A stretch of 64,000 bases of DNA from contig NZ_VOLO01000005.1 in NCBI RefSeq assembly GCF_007954365.1, positions 62,001 to 126,000 of the forward strand, written 5' to 3'. The notes under the pieces are model-generated. The model was not told the origin of the DNA, did not search any database, and was given only the letters and a program-made list of their open reading frames with translations. The DNA comes from Frigoribacterium sp. ACAM 257. GTDB taxonomy: Bacteria > Actinomycetota > Actinomycetes > Actinomycetales > Microbacteriaceae. Made by a program: the position numbers and the translations under genes. Positions 48,320-56,205 of the stretch are shown here, one piece after another; position 1 is the stretch's first letter, and each line of letters begins with the position of its first letter.

Positions 48320-48907
48320 ATGGACAGCGACGTCGGGCAGACCCCCGCTGAACGGACCCGTGTCGAGCTCGCGGCGTGGCAGCCGCGCGGACGCGAGCAG
48401 CAGGAACTCCGCGATCGGCTCCTGACGTGCCTGGAGGCTGAGGGCGACCTGTTCCTCAGCCGGGAGGCCGGCCGCGAGCACGTCACCGCGAGCTGCTTCG
48501 TCCTCTCCGCCGACCGGGGATCGGTGCTCCTCGCGCTGCACCGCAAGGCCGGTCGTTGGCTGCAGCTCGGCGGCCACGTCGAGCCCGACGACGCGAGCGC
48601 CGCAGCGGCAGCGCTGCGCGAGGCCCGAGAAGAAGGGGGCATCGCCGACCTGGTCAAGGTCGTGGCGCACCCCGTCGACGTCGACCGCCACCGGTTGGTG
48701 GGCGCGTTCGGCGCCTGCGAGGTGCACTGGGACGTCGGCTATCTCGCTGTCGCCGCACCCGGCGCCGCCCCCGCGGTGAGCGACGAGAGCGACGACGTCG
48801 CCTGGTGGCCCCTCTCCGACCTCAGGGACACGCAGCCGCACCTCGCCGACCGCATCGCGGGCCTCGTCGCCGAGACACCCGGCCTGCTCGAGAACCGGCC
48901 GACGTGA
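48320..48907 (+). CDS. NUDIX hydrolase
   Basis: The 195-residue protein carries the NUDIX box GGHVEPDDASAAAAALREAREEGG near residues 92-115 (first glutamate of the consensus is aspartate, the REAREE core is intact). It should hydrolyse a nucleoside diphosphate derivative with Mg2+. Its N-terminal 50 residues form a helical extension as in several actinobacterial members. The stop overlaps the next gene as GTGA. The substrate is unknown. Confidence 0.92.
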   Translation: MDSDVGQTPAERTRVELAAWQPRGREQQELRDRLLTCLEAEGDLFLSREAGREHVTASCFVLSADRGSVLLALHRKAGRWLQLGGHVEPDDASAAAAALREAREEGGIADLVKVVAHPVDVDRHRLVGAFGACEVHWDVGYLAVAAPGAAPAVSDESDDVAWWPLSDLRDTQPHLADRIAGLVAETPGLLENRPT

Positions 48908-49428
48908 TCGAGCTGCAGGAGCACCGACCCGAGTGGGCCGAGTCGTACCGAGCGGCCGCGGCGGCGGTCATGGCCGTTCTCCCCGGGCAGCTCGACGCGA
49001 TCGAGCACATCGGCAGCACCGCGGTCCCGTCCCTGCTGGCGAAGCCGATCATCGACCTGGCTGCGCGGGCGGTCGCGGGGGCCGACCCGCGCCTCCTCGA
49101 CAGGCCCCTCTCCGGGCTGGGCTTCGAGCGGCACGCCGCCGGGCCGAAGAACCACGCCGTCTTCGTCCGCACCGTGGACGCGCGTCGAACGCACCTCCTG
49201 CACGTCTTCGCCCCCGATCAGTGGGAGCACTGCAACCAGCGCCTCTTCCGCGACCGGCTGCTCCGTGACGCCGATGCCCGCCGTCGGTACCGCGAGCTGA
49301 AGGAGGCGCTGGCCCGGTCCCGAGACGGCCGCGACTACACGGCGGGCAAGCTCGCCCTCGTGGAGGAGCTGCTCAACGAGGAGCGGGCGGCCCGTGGCCT
49401 CCCCCCGACGTCGGCCTGGGACAAGTAG
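48904..49428 (+). CDS. GrpB/UPF0157 family nucleotidyltransferase-like protein
   Basis: GTG 48904 overlaps the NUDIX stop. The 174-residue product has the family signature IEHIGSTAVPSLLAKPIIDLAA near residue 38 and HLLHVFAPDQWEH. GrpB proteins share the nucleotidyltransferase fold and are of unknown function. It is translationally coupled to the NUDIX hydrolase. Confidence 0.92.
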   Translation: MIELQEHRPEWAESYRAAAAAVMAVLPGQLDAIEHIGSTAVPSLLAKPIIDLAARAVAGADPRLLDRPLSGLGFERHAAGPKNHAVFVRTVDARRTHLLHVFAPDQWEHCNQRLFRDRLLRDADARRRYRELKEALARSRDGRDYTAGKLALVEELLNEERAARGLPPTSAWDK

Positions 49429-49429
49429 C

Positions 49430-49948
49430 TCAGCGCTGGCGCGCGACGGCGGGCAGATCCCGCCCGTACGTCTGCATCGGGCGCCCGAGCAGCGAGTGCT
49501 CGAACGGCTCGCCGACCGCCTCCCAGCCCTCGCTCTCGTACAGGCGGATCGCCGCCGCGTTGTCGAGCAACGCGTGCAGCACGACCCGCGGGTGCCCGAG
49601 CCCGGCGAGGTGATCCGTCACGTGACGGATCAGCGCCCGGGCGAGACCCTGCCCCTGCGCGGCCGGTGCGACGGCGAGAAGCCCCAGGACGGCAGCATCC
49701 GTCGGGTCGGACGGCAGGCCGCTCCCCGGCGCCGTCGCCAGGACGAACCCGCCGAGCGTGCCGTCGACCTGCTCCGTGACGAACCAGCTGATGCTGCGGT
49801 CGAACTTCGGGCGCGCCCGCTCGGCGACGCCGGGGAACGCGCGTCCGTCGCGGGCGGCGCACGCCGCGACCCAGAGTGCGACGCAGGCCCCGACGTCGGC
49901 GCTCGTGGCCGGGCGGAGGGAGGGATCGATCGCACGAGTGTCGTCCAT
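49430..49948 (-). CDS. GNAT-family N-acetyltransferase
   Basis: The 172-residue protein has the acetyl-CoA motif A LLAVAPAAQGQGLARALIRHV (QGQGLA loop near residue 100) and motif B ALLDNAAAIRLYESEGWEAVG. ATG 49948 is chosen as the start because the longer frame is antisense to padR. It converges on grpB with 1 nt between them. The substrate is unknown. Confidence 0.9.
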   Translation of the reverse strand: MDDTRAIDPSLRPATSADVGACVALWVAACAARDGRAFPGVAERARPKFDRSISWFVTEQVDGTLGGFVLATAPGSGLPSDPTDAAVLGLLAVAPAAQGQGLARALIRHVTDHLAGLGHPRVVLHALLDNAAAIRLYESEGWEAVGEPFEHSLLGRPMQTYGRDLPAVARQR

Positions 49949-49976
49949 GTGTCGGTCATGCCGGGGACGACCGCCT

Positions 49977-50032
49977 CGAGTGGTCGGTTCCTGTCCCTCA
50001 GAGCGCCGGCACCGACCAGAACCGACCACTCG
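49977..50032. repeat. Palindrome of the CGAGTGGTC family, copy 2
   Basis: CGAGTGGTCGGTTC pairs with GAACCGACCACTCG. It lies between the GNAT and padR starts and is followed by short tandem CGGACGCGC units to about 50090. Confidence 0.7.
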
Positions 50033-50125
50033 GCGCGCGGACGCGCGCGGACGCGGCACGGACGCGCACGGACGTGCACGCTCGCCGACCCTGGGCGCCA
50101 GCCCCGCTCCCGCCGAGGCCCGAGG

Positions 50126-50131
50126 TATATC
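50126..50131 (+). promoter_or_regulatory. -10 box TATATC of the padR operon
   Basis: TATATC lies 37 nt before ATG 50168; the leader contains the binding site AGGAG. Confidence 0.45.
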
Positions 50132-50167
50132 GTTCGGGCATCGCTCGACCCTCGACAGGAGATCATC

Positions 50168-50701
50168 ATGGGCACCTCGCGCACACCCGGCACCTTCGGC
50201 ATGGACCTCGACGGGATGTGGCAGGCGATGGACCAGCTCCGCTCCACCTTCGACCGTCGTGACGGCGCCCGCGCCCCGCGCGGCGAGGTCCGCGCCGCGA
50301 TCCTCGCCCTGCTCGGCGAGCGGCCGATGCACGGCTACCAGATCATCCACGAGATCGACGAGCGCAGCGGCGGCGACTGGAAGCCCAGCGCCGGCTCCGT
50401 CTACCCGACCCTGCAGCTGCTCGCCGACGAGGGCCTGATCGTCGCCGAGGAGACCGAAGGCCGCAAGGTCTGGTCGCTCACCGACTCGGGCCGCGCCGCC
50501 GCCGGCGTCGACCCCTCCGACCCCTGGGCCGCCCCGCGCTCCTCCGGCGACCGTCGCACCGCCCTGCCCAAGGCCGGCGTCGAGCTCGCCCGCGCGACCG
50601 CCCAGATCGGCCGCACCGGCACCTCCGCGCAGGTCGACGAGGCGGTGGCGGTCCTCGACGAGGCACGTCGGCGCATCTACTCGATCCTCGCTCGAGACTG
50701 A
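50168..50701 (+). CDS. PadR-family transcriptional regulator
   Basis: ATG 50168 follows AGGAG at 5 nt. The 177-residue protein has the PadR winged helix (RAAILALLGERPMHGYQIIHEIDERSGGDW, SAGSVYPTLQLLADEGLI, GRKVWSLTDSGR) in residues 42-112 and a C-terminal helical dimerisation part. An N-terminal 40-residue Met-rich extension (FGMDLDGMWQAMDQL) precedes it. It is 5 nt upstream of the ABC1 kinase gene, so it probably controls that operon. Confidence 0.93.
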   Translation: MGTSRTPGTFGMDLDGMWQAMDQLRSTFDRRDGARAPRGEVRAAILALLGERPMHGYQIIHEIDERSGGDWKPSAGSVYPTLQLLADEGLIVAEETEGRKVWSLTDSGRAAAGVDPSDPWAAPRSSGDRRTALPKAGVELARATAQIGRTGTSAQVDEAVAVLDEARRRIYSILARD

Positions 50702-50706
50702 CGCGG

Positions 50707-52446
50707 GTGGCGTCGCCCCGTCCCGACGAGGCCCATCCCGAGGTGCGTGACCGGGCCGGTCGCGCCCGGTACCGCCGCATCCTGCGGTTCGCGTCGCGCC
50801 ACCTCGCGGTGACGTGGTGGTTCGAGCTCGTGCTGCCCCGGTTCGGGCTGCGCTGGGTCGCCGAGCGCACCCGTGCCCGGCGCATGCAGCGCTTCGCCCG
50901 AGGCTTCCACGGGCTCGCGCTCGACCTCGGCGGCCTGATGATCAAGGTCGGCCAGTACCTGTCGTCGCGCCTCGACGTGCTCCCGCCCGAGATCACCAAA
51001 GAGCTGGAGGGGCTGCAGGACGAGGTCACGCCCGTGCCCTTCCCCGAGATCCGGGCGCTCGCCGAGGCCGAGCTGGGCATGTCGCTCGACCGGGTCTTCG
51101 CCTCCGTGTCCCCGGAGCCGATCGCGGCGGCCTCCCTCGGCCAGGCGCACCGCGCCGTGCTCGGCCCGGTCGACTCGGCCGACACCGGTCTCCGCGACGT
51201 GGTGCTGAAGGTGCAGCGCCCCGGCATCGACCGCATCGTCGACGTCGACCTCGCCGCCCTCCGCAAGGTCGGCGGCTGGCTGAGCCACGTCCGGCTCGTC
51301 TACGACCGCGTCGACGCCCCTGCCCTCGTCGAGGAGTTCGCCCGCACCAGCCTCGAGGAGATCGACTACCTGCACGAGGCCGCCGCCTCGGCCCGCTTCG
51401 CCGCCGACTTCGCCGACGACGACCGGGTCGGCGTGCCCGACGTCGTGTGGGAGCGTTCCACCCGCCGCGTCCTCGTGCTCGAGGACGTCTCCGCCATCAA
51501 GATCACCGACGCCGAGGGCCTCCGCGCCGCCGGCATCGACCCTGCCGAGGTCGCCCCGGTCTTCGCCGCGGTCATGTTCGACCAGCTCTTCGGCAACGGC
51601 TTCTTCCACGCCGACCCGCACCCCGGCAACATCTTCGTGACGCCCGTCGAGCCGGGCGGCAGCGCCGGCAGCGCCGACGGTGTCGAGCCCCAGCGCCCGT
51701 GGCGGCTCACCTTCATCGACTTCGGGATGATGGGGGAGGTGCCGGCCGGCACCCGGAACGGCCTCCGTCAGCTGCTCATCGCGGCCGCGTCGCGCGACGG
51801 CAGCGGCATGGTGAACGCCATGCGCGACCTCGGGGTGCTGCTCCCGACCGCCGACACCGTCGGCCTCGAGCGGGCCGTGACCGCGACCTTCGCCCGCTTC
51901 GGCGGCATGGGCTTCGCCGAGCTGCGCGAGGTCGACCCGCGCGAGTACCGCGAGTTCGCCGGGCAGTTCGGCGACCTGATCCGGTCGCTGCCGTTCCAGC
52001 TGCCCGAGGACTTCCTGCTCGTCCTGCGGGCGGTGACCCTCACCTCCGGCGTGGCCAGTGCCCTCGACCCCGTCTTCAACCTCTGGGACTCGGTCGAGCC
52101 GTACGCCGCCCGGCTCGTCCGCGACGAGCGCGGCAACGCCGTGCAGGACGTGGCCCGACGGGCGGCCGACGCGGTCGGCGTCGCCGCCCGCCTGCCCGGC
52201 CGGCTCGACCACCTCGTCGGCCGCCTCGAGGACGGCACGCTCGAGGTCGGCAGCCCCCGCATCGAGCGCCAGCTCGGCCGGATCGAGCGGACGGCCCGCC
52301 GCGTGCTGGCCGCCGTCCTGTTCGGCGGCCTGCTGATCGCCGGCGCCGTGCTGCGCGCCGACGGCGACGTGCTCGGCACGGTGCTGATGGTCGCCTCCGC
52401 GGTGCCGCTGCTGTACGCCCTGCTCGCCGGGCGGCTCCCCGGGTAG
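50707..52446 (+). CDS. ABC1/UbiB-family kinase-like membrane protein
   Basis: The 579-residue protein has the family motifs GLMIKVGQYLSSR (KxGQ), AAASLGQAH (alanine-rich loop), VVLKVQRPGI with the ATP-binding lysine, FFHADPHPGNIF and FIDFGMMG with the metal-binding aspartates. Two membrane helices lie near the C-terminus (VLAAVLFGGLLIAGAV and GTVLMVASAVPLLYALLAG). UbiB-type proteins support isoprenoid quinone or lipid metabolism. GTG 50707 is 5 nt after padR. Confidence 0.93.
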   Translation: MASPRPDEAHPEVRDRAGRARYRRILRFASRHLAVTWWFELVLPRFGLRWVAERTRARRMQRFARGFHGLALDLGGLMIKVGQYLSSRLDVLPPEITKELEGLQDEVTPVPFPEIRALAEAELGMSLDRVFASVSPEPIAAASLGQAHRAVLGPVDSADTGLRDVVLKVQRPGIDRIVDVDLAALRKVGGWLSHVRLVYDRVDAPALVEEFARTSLEEIDYLHEAAASARFAADFADDDRVGVPDVVWERSTRRVLVLEDVSAIKITDAEGLRAAGIDPAEVAPVFAAVMFDQLFGNGFFHADPHPGNIFVTPVEPGGSAGSADGVEPQRPWRLTFIDFGMMGEVPAGTRNGLRQLLIAAASRDGSGMVNAMRDLGVLLPTADTVGLERAVTATFARFGGMGFAELREVDPREYREFAGQFGDLIRSLPFQLPEDFLLVLRAVTLTSGVASALDPVFNLWDSVEPYAARLVRDERGNAVQDVARRAADAVGVAARLPGRLDHLVGRLEDGTLEVGSPRIERQLGRIERTARRVLAAVLFGGLLIAGAVLRADGDVLGTVLMVASAVPLLYALLAGRLPG

Positions 52447-52478
52447 GAGGCGGCGCCTCCTCGGCTGGACTTGCCCAG

Positions 52479-52618
52479 TGGTCCGAACTGGGCCCCCTGC
52501 CTGCCGAGTGGTCCGAACTGGGCACCTTGCCTGTCGAATGGTCCGAACTGGGCACCTTGCCTGCCGAGTGGTCCGAATTCGGCCCTCGCAAGGGTGCGGA
52601 CGACATCTTCTGACCACT
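52479..52618. repeat. 30-bp tandem repeat of the GTGGTCCGAACTGGG word, closing with GACCACTCG
   Basis: Four units of 30 bp contain GTGGTCCGAACTGGGC (last unit GTGGTCCGAATTCGGC) separated by CTGCCTGCCGA-type spacers. The array ends with the inverted word GACCACTCG, so it is an expanded form of the CGAGTGGTC palindromes at 36083, 49977 and 54301. It lies downstream of the ABC1 gene. Confidence 0.8.
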
Positions 52619-52645
52619 CGATGGCGGGCGGCACCGCGAGCAGGG

Positions 52646-52759
52646 TCAGGCGGTCGCGGTGTCGTGCAGCACCTTCCGGGCGACCACGTTGCCGAGCCGC
52701 TGCGCCACCTGCACCAGCACGATGATCAGCACGGTCACGGTCACGGTCACGGTCACCGT
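52646..52759 (-). pseudogene. C-terminal remnant of a methionine ABC transporter permease (MetI-like)
   Basis: The frame VTVTVLIIVLVQVAQRLGN, VVARKVLHDTATA ends at 52646 and matches the final helix and tail of MetI-type permeases (VLLIVLVQxxQxxGxxLxRR). Upstream it dissolves into a six-base GGTCAC repeat and then the palindrome at 52774. The rest of the gene is absent. Confidence 0.5.
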
Positions 52760-52773
52760 CCTGTGTCGGGACG

Positions 52774-52834
52774 GGGTGAGCCGACACGAAGTGCCGTCCC
52801 GGCGGACTCGCAGAGCCCTCCGCGCCGGTTCACC
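52774..52834. repeat. Palindrome of the GGTGAGCCG family, copy 2
   Basis: GGTGAGCCGACACGAAGTGC and the GCGCCGGTTCACC end repeat the layout of 40294-40353. It borders the metI remnant. Confidence 0.65.
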
Positions 52835-52906
52835 GCGGGGCCGCCCGGCCTCGACGGCGACGACGGTGCTCGGTAGCGTGGTCGGACGCCGTCGAGGGGA
52901 CACCGC

Positions 52907-53134
52907 ATGAACACCGCCACAGTCGTCATCGCCCTGATCGTGCTCGCGATCGTCGCGGCCACCGTCGCGATCGTGCTCCGCGACCGGCGGGACCGTGCGC
53001 TGGCCGCCAGGCTCGACGAGTCCGACCCGGGGGCGGGCGTCCGCGCCCAGGCCGACGCCGAGCGGCAGCAGGCCGGCCCGCGGGGCGAGGCCGGCGGTTC
53101 GTCGTGGTCGGCCGCCGGGAAGAACTCGGCCTGA
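52907..53134 (+). CDS. Small single-helix membrane protein, unknown
   Basis: ATG 52907 follows GAGGGGAC, and TAGCGT at 52872 gives a leader of about 23 nt. The 75-residue product has one N-terminal membrane helix (ATVVIALIVLAIVAATVAIVL) and a charged tail rich in Arg, Asp, Glu and Gly. No family was recognised. It lies 20 nt upstream of the phosphotransferase gene and could share its transcript. Confidence 0.65.
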   Translation: MNTATVVIALIVLAIVAATVAIVLRDRRDRALAARLDESDPGAGVRAQADAERQQAGPRGEAGGSSWSAAGKNSA

Positions 53135-53154
53135 GACGGGGCTCGGCCGGCCCC

Positions 53155-54255
53155 GTGGACCAGCACCGTCACGACGACGACCACGAGGATGCTGCCGTCC
53201 TCGAGTCGGGTTCCTCTCCCGACCCCGGTCCCGACCTCGACCCCGACCCCGGTCCCGACCTCGACCTCGACCCCGACCTCGACCCCGACCCCGACTCCGA
53301 CCCGGACGAGGGCTCGCTGGTCTCCTTCGCCGCCCTGGCTGTCGACAAGCTCGTCTCGCCCGCTCGCGGCACCCGGCAGGGCGTTCTCCTGCCCGGCGTC
53401 GACACCTCCGTCGTCCGGATCTGGGGAGACGGCGTGGACGTCGTCGTCCGCACGCCACGAGACACCGCCGGGCCCGACACCTACCCGGCCGAGGAGTGGG
53501 CCGCCGAGCACGCCGCGCGCCACGGGGTGCGGACGCCACGGGTGCTCGCCCGCGAGTCCGAGTTCGGCGAAGGGCCCCTCATGATCGTCGAGCACGTCAC
53601 CTCGATCGCCTCCGACCGTGACCCGTGGCACGATCTCGGCCGCCTCGCCGCGGCGCTCGCCGAGGTTCACCTCGACGCGGTGGACCCGGCCTCGGTCGAG
53701 CCCGACGGGGTCGACCCCCACGTGCCCGACTCGCTCTTCACCCGCTTCGGCCGCGACCTGCCGGAGGCCTGGCGGCGCCACGTGCGGTACGGGCTCGACT
53801 CCCTGGTGCCGGGCGACCGCCTCCTCGGCCTCGGCGTCTACACGGAGCGACAGCGGGGCCCGCTGCGCACCGCCCTCGAGCAGCTCGTCGACGAGAGCGA
53901 GGGGTGGCGGCACGGGCTCGTCCACGGCGATCTCGCACCGCGCAACCTCGTGCCCCGAGGCCCCGGCGACCCCGTGCTGATCGACTGGGGGACGGCCCGC
54001 ACCGGCCCCGTGCCCTGGCTCGAGCTCGACCGCGTGCACCGCTGGAGCGTCGTCGGCGGCGTCGTCACGGCCGACGAGCTGCGGCGCTTCGCCGCCGGGC
54101 TCGGGGTCGACCTCGACGACTCCCTCCCGACCCTGCGGCGACTCGCCCTGCTGCACCACCTCGACCTCGTGCGCTGGGCGCTCGAGCACCGTCCCGACCG
54201 GCTCGCCCGTGAGGTCGAGGAGGCGCGGCGAGCGATCGCCCGTTGCCTGCCCTGA
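53155..54255 (+). CDS. Aminoglycoside-phosphotransferase-family kinase with Asp-Pro repeat
   Basis: GTG 53155 is a likely start, giving 366 residues. An N-terminal segment of about 30 residues is built of DP, DL and DPGPDLD repeats and precedes the kinase fold. The catalytic loop is GLVHGDLAPRNLV and the metal-binding aspartate is in VLIDWGTA, with TYPAEEWAAEHAARHGVRTPRVL before them. It should phosphorylate a small hydroxyl compound; whether it gives drug resistance cannot be said. The repeat-encoding DNA (53218-53311) consists of GACCCC and GACCTC hexamers and may vary in length. Confidence 0.82.
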   Translation: MDQHRHDDDHEDAAVLESGSSPDPGPDLDPDPGPDLDLDPDLDPDPDSDPDEGSLVSFAALAVDKLVSPARGTRQGVLLPGVDTSVVRIWGDGVDVVVRTPRDTAGPDTYPAEEWAAEHAARHGVRTPRVLARESEFGEGPLMIVEHVTSIASDRDPWHDLGRLAAALAEVHLDAVDPASVEPDGVDPHVPDSLFTRFGRDLPEAWRRHVRYGLDSLVPGDRLLGLGVYTERQRGPLRTALEQLVDESEGWRHGLVHGDLAPRNLVPRGPGDPVLIDWGTARTGPVPWLELDRVHRWSVVGGVVTADELRRFAAGLGVDLDDSLPTLRRLALLHHLDLVRWALEHRPDRLAREVEEARRAIARCLP

Positions 54256-54300
54256 CAGCCCGGTCGGCCACGTCAGGGAGCCGTCCTGCCCTGCTCGGCC

Positions 54301-54360
54301 GTCGAGTGGTCACGACCTGTCCTTCCGCGGCGCGTGAACGACACTTCTCGACCACTCGAC
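54301..54360. repeat. Palindrome of the CGAGTGGTC family, copy 3
   Basis: GTCGAGTGGTCACGA pairs with TCTCGACCACTCGAC. It sits between the converging phosphotransferase and GlxA-type genes and may act as a terminator for both. Confidence 0.7.
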
Positions 54361-54386
54361 GCCGCGTGCCTCTCTGGCTGCCGCGG

Positions 54387-55367
54387 TCAGGCGGCGACGC
54401 CCGCCGCGTCCGCGCCGCGGAACGTCGCGCGGTAGGCCCGCGGCGTCGTCCCGAGCACCCGCGTGAAGTGGTGCCGCAGCACCGCGGCCGACCCGAACCC
54501 GGCCTGGCCGGCGACGGCGTCGAGCCCGAGCCCCGTCACCTCGAGCAGGTGCTGTGCCCGAAGGAGGCGCTGCCTCGTCAGCCAGGCGGCCGGCGTCGTG
54601 CCCAGCTCGGCCTTGAACCGGCGGGCGAAGGTGCGGGGCGACATGTGGGCCCGTGCCGCGAGGGCCTCGACGGGCTGCTCGTCGCCGAGGTGGGCGAGCA
54701 TCCAGTCGGCGAGGGGCGCGAGGGACGTGTCGGCCTCGTTCGGCAGGGGAGTCTCGATGAACTGGCTCTGGCCGCCGTCGCGGTGCGCGGGCACGACCAT
54801 GCGGCGGGCCACGACGTTCGCGGCGGCGGCCCCGGCGACCCGACGGACGAAGTGCAGGCACGCGTCGATGCCTGCGGCGGTGCCGGCGCTCGTGATGACC
54901 TTCCCGTCCTCGACGAAGAGCGCGTCCGGGTCGACCGTCGTGCCGGGGTGCTCGCGCCGCAGCCTGTCGGCGTGCATCCAGTGCGTCGTGGCGCGGCGGC
55001 CCTCGAGGATTCCCGCGTCGGCGAGCACGAACGCGCCGCTGCAGACGCTGATCAGCCAGGCTCCGCGCGCCTCGGCGGAGACGAGCAGGTCGCGCACCGC
55101 GGGCGAGAGCGTGCCGTCGGCCCCGTAGCTGCCGAGGGCCGGGACGCAGATGACGTCCGCGTCGTCCGCCGCCGCGAGGCCGTCCGCGACCGTGATGCCG
55201 AAGCCCTGGTTCGTGGCGACGACGCCCGGGTGCTCGGTGACGACGCGGTGCTCGAACGATGGCCCGCCCTCGGCGCTGCGGTCGAGGCCGAAGACCTCGC
55301 AGAGCACGCCGAACTCGAAGGGGGCGACTCCGTCGGCCACCAGGGTGGCGACGATCATGCGGTCCAT
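54387..55367 (-). CDS. GlxA-type regulator: DJ-1/PfpI domain fused to AraC DNA-binding domain
   Basis: ATG 55367 gives 326 residues. The N-terminal DJ-1/PfpI domain (residues 1-170) has the nucleophile elbow ISVCSGAFVLADAGIL and ATTHWMHADRL. The C-terminal AraC domain shows VEALAARAHMSPRTFARRFKAEL and LDAVAGQAGFGSAAVLRHHFTRVLGTTPRAYR. Such GlxA-like regulators often control nitrogen or amine metabolism. It is divergent from the HD-domain hydrolase and probably regulates it. Confidence 0.92.
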   Translation of the reverse strand: MDRMIVATLVADGVAPFEFGVLCEVFGLDRSAEGGPSFEHRVVTEHPGVVATNQGFGITVADGLAAADDADVICVPALGSYGADGTLSPAVRDLLVSAEARGAWLISVCSGAFVLADAGILEGRRATTHWMHADRLRREHPGTTVDPDALFVEDGKVITSAGTAAGIDACLHFVRRVAGAAAANVVARRMVVPAHRDGGQSQFIETPLPNEADTSLAPLADWMLAHLGDEQPVEALAARAHMSPRTFARRFKAELGTTPAAWLTRQRLLRAQHLLEVTGLGLDAVAGQAGFGSAAVLRHHFTRVLGTTPRAYRATFRGADAAGVAA

Positions 55368-55382
55368 GGGGTCTCCCGGCAT

Positions 55383-55421
55383 CTGGCAGTCATGACGTGT
55401 TCGATGGCGATCCTGCCACTG
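55383..55421. promoter_or_regulatory. Possible operator between the GlxA-type and HD genes
   Basis: TGGCAG at 55384 and CTGCCA near 55413 form an inverted repeat about 29 bp apart in the 88-nt divergent region. Confidence 0.35.
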
Positions 55422-55442
55422 GTCGGCGCGTCCGTCCACTCC

Positions 55443-55448
55443 TAGGTT
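55443..55448 (+). promoter_or_regulatory. -10 box TAGGTT of the HD-domain gene, leaderless type
   Basis: The box is 7 nt before ATG 55456. Confidence 0.5.
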
Positions 55449-55455
55449 CGGGGGT

Positions 55456-56115
55456 ATGACCTCTGCTGAGCCCGTGGACTCATCGACCGCCTCCACCGCC
55501 GCCTACTCCGCCGCCGTCGCGCGCCTCCTCGTCCCGCCCACCGACGTCGCCGCCCGCGCCCGGGAGGTCGCCGCGGCGCACGCGAGCCCGGCCCTGCTCG
55601 CCCACAGCGATCGCTCGTGGGCGCTCGCCGCCGAGCTGGGCCGGCGCGAGTCGATCGAGTTCGACGCCGAGCTCCTCTGGGTCGCGTCGCTGCTGCACGA
55701 CCTCGGCCTCGTGCCCTCGTTCGACGCGCACGCCGTCGACTTCGAGCACGCCGGGGGAGCCGTCGCGCGCGTCTTCGCCGCCGGAGCCGGCTGGCCGGAG
55801 GCTCGACAGCGCCGGGTCGCCGAGGTGGTCGAGCGCCACATGTGGGCGTCGGTCGACGTCGCCCTCGATCCCGAGGCGCACCTGCTCGAGCGGGCGACGA
55901 GCCTCGACGTCAGCGGCGCAGGAGGTGCGGACTGGGACGCCGCGTTCGTCGCCTCCCTGGTCGCGGCCGTCCCGCGGCTCGGCTTCGCCGCCGAGTTCGC
56001 CGCGGCGATCGGCGACCAGGCCGAGCGCAAGCCCGCGAGCGAGGCGGGCCGTGCGGTGCGCGGGGGAATGCCCGGCCGCATCGCCGCGAACCCCCTCGAC
56101 CGCCTCCCCGGCTGA
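55456..56115 (+). CDS. HD-domain hydrolase, cyanamide-hydratase-like
   Basis: The 219-residue protein has the HD metal-binding pattern of this group: LLAHSDRSWALAAELG with the first histidine, WVASLLHDLGLVPSF with HD, and VVERHMW with the third histidine. The set resembles cyanamide hydratase and related HD enzymes rather than (p)ppGpp hydrolases. It would hydrate or hydrolyse a small nitrogen compound. Its divergent GlxA-type neighbour fits control by a nitrogen compound. The substrate is inferred only. Confidence 0.85.
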   Translation: MTSAEPVDSSTASTAAYSAAVARLLVPPTDVAARAREVAAAHASPALLAHSDRSWALAAELGRRESIEFDAELLWVASLLHDLGLVPSFDAHAVDFEHAGGAVARVFAAGAGWPEARQRRVAEVVERHMWASVDVALDPEAHLLERATSLDVSGAGGADWDAAFVASLVAAVPRLGFAAEFAAAIGDQAERKPASEAGRAVRGGMPGRIAANPLDRLPG

Positions 56116-56158
56116 GCGGCGGCCGCGGAATGCCGAGTGCGCACCCCTGGTTCATCCC

Positions 56159-56164
56159 GTAAGA
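56159..56164 (+). promoter_or_regulatory. -10 box TAAGAT of the LLM oxidoreductase gene
   Basis: Transcription would begin near 56171, leaving a 35-nt leader with GGAG before ATG 56206. This argues against the ATG at 56167. Confidence 0.45.
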
Positions 56165-56205
56165 TCATGCACACGCATGAAACGCAGCGGATCGGAGCGC
56201 ACCCC

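Noticed and set aside
49394-50701. Longer start for the PadR gene
   Set aside because: The upstream part is antisense to the GNAT gene and crosses a palindrome; AGGAG and a -10 box support ATG 50168.
52479-52618. Possible CRISPR array
   Set aside because: The units are 30 bp with almost no spacer, are degenerate and are not near cas genes; the unit is a known palindrome word of this window.
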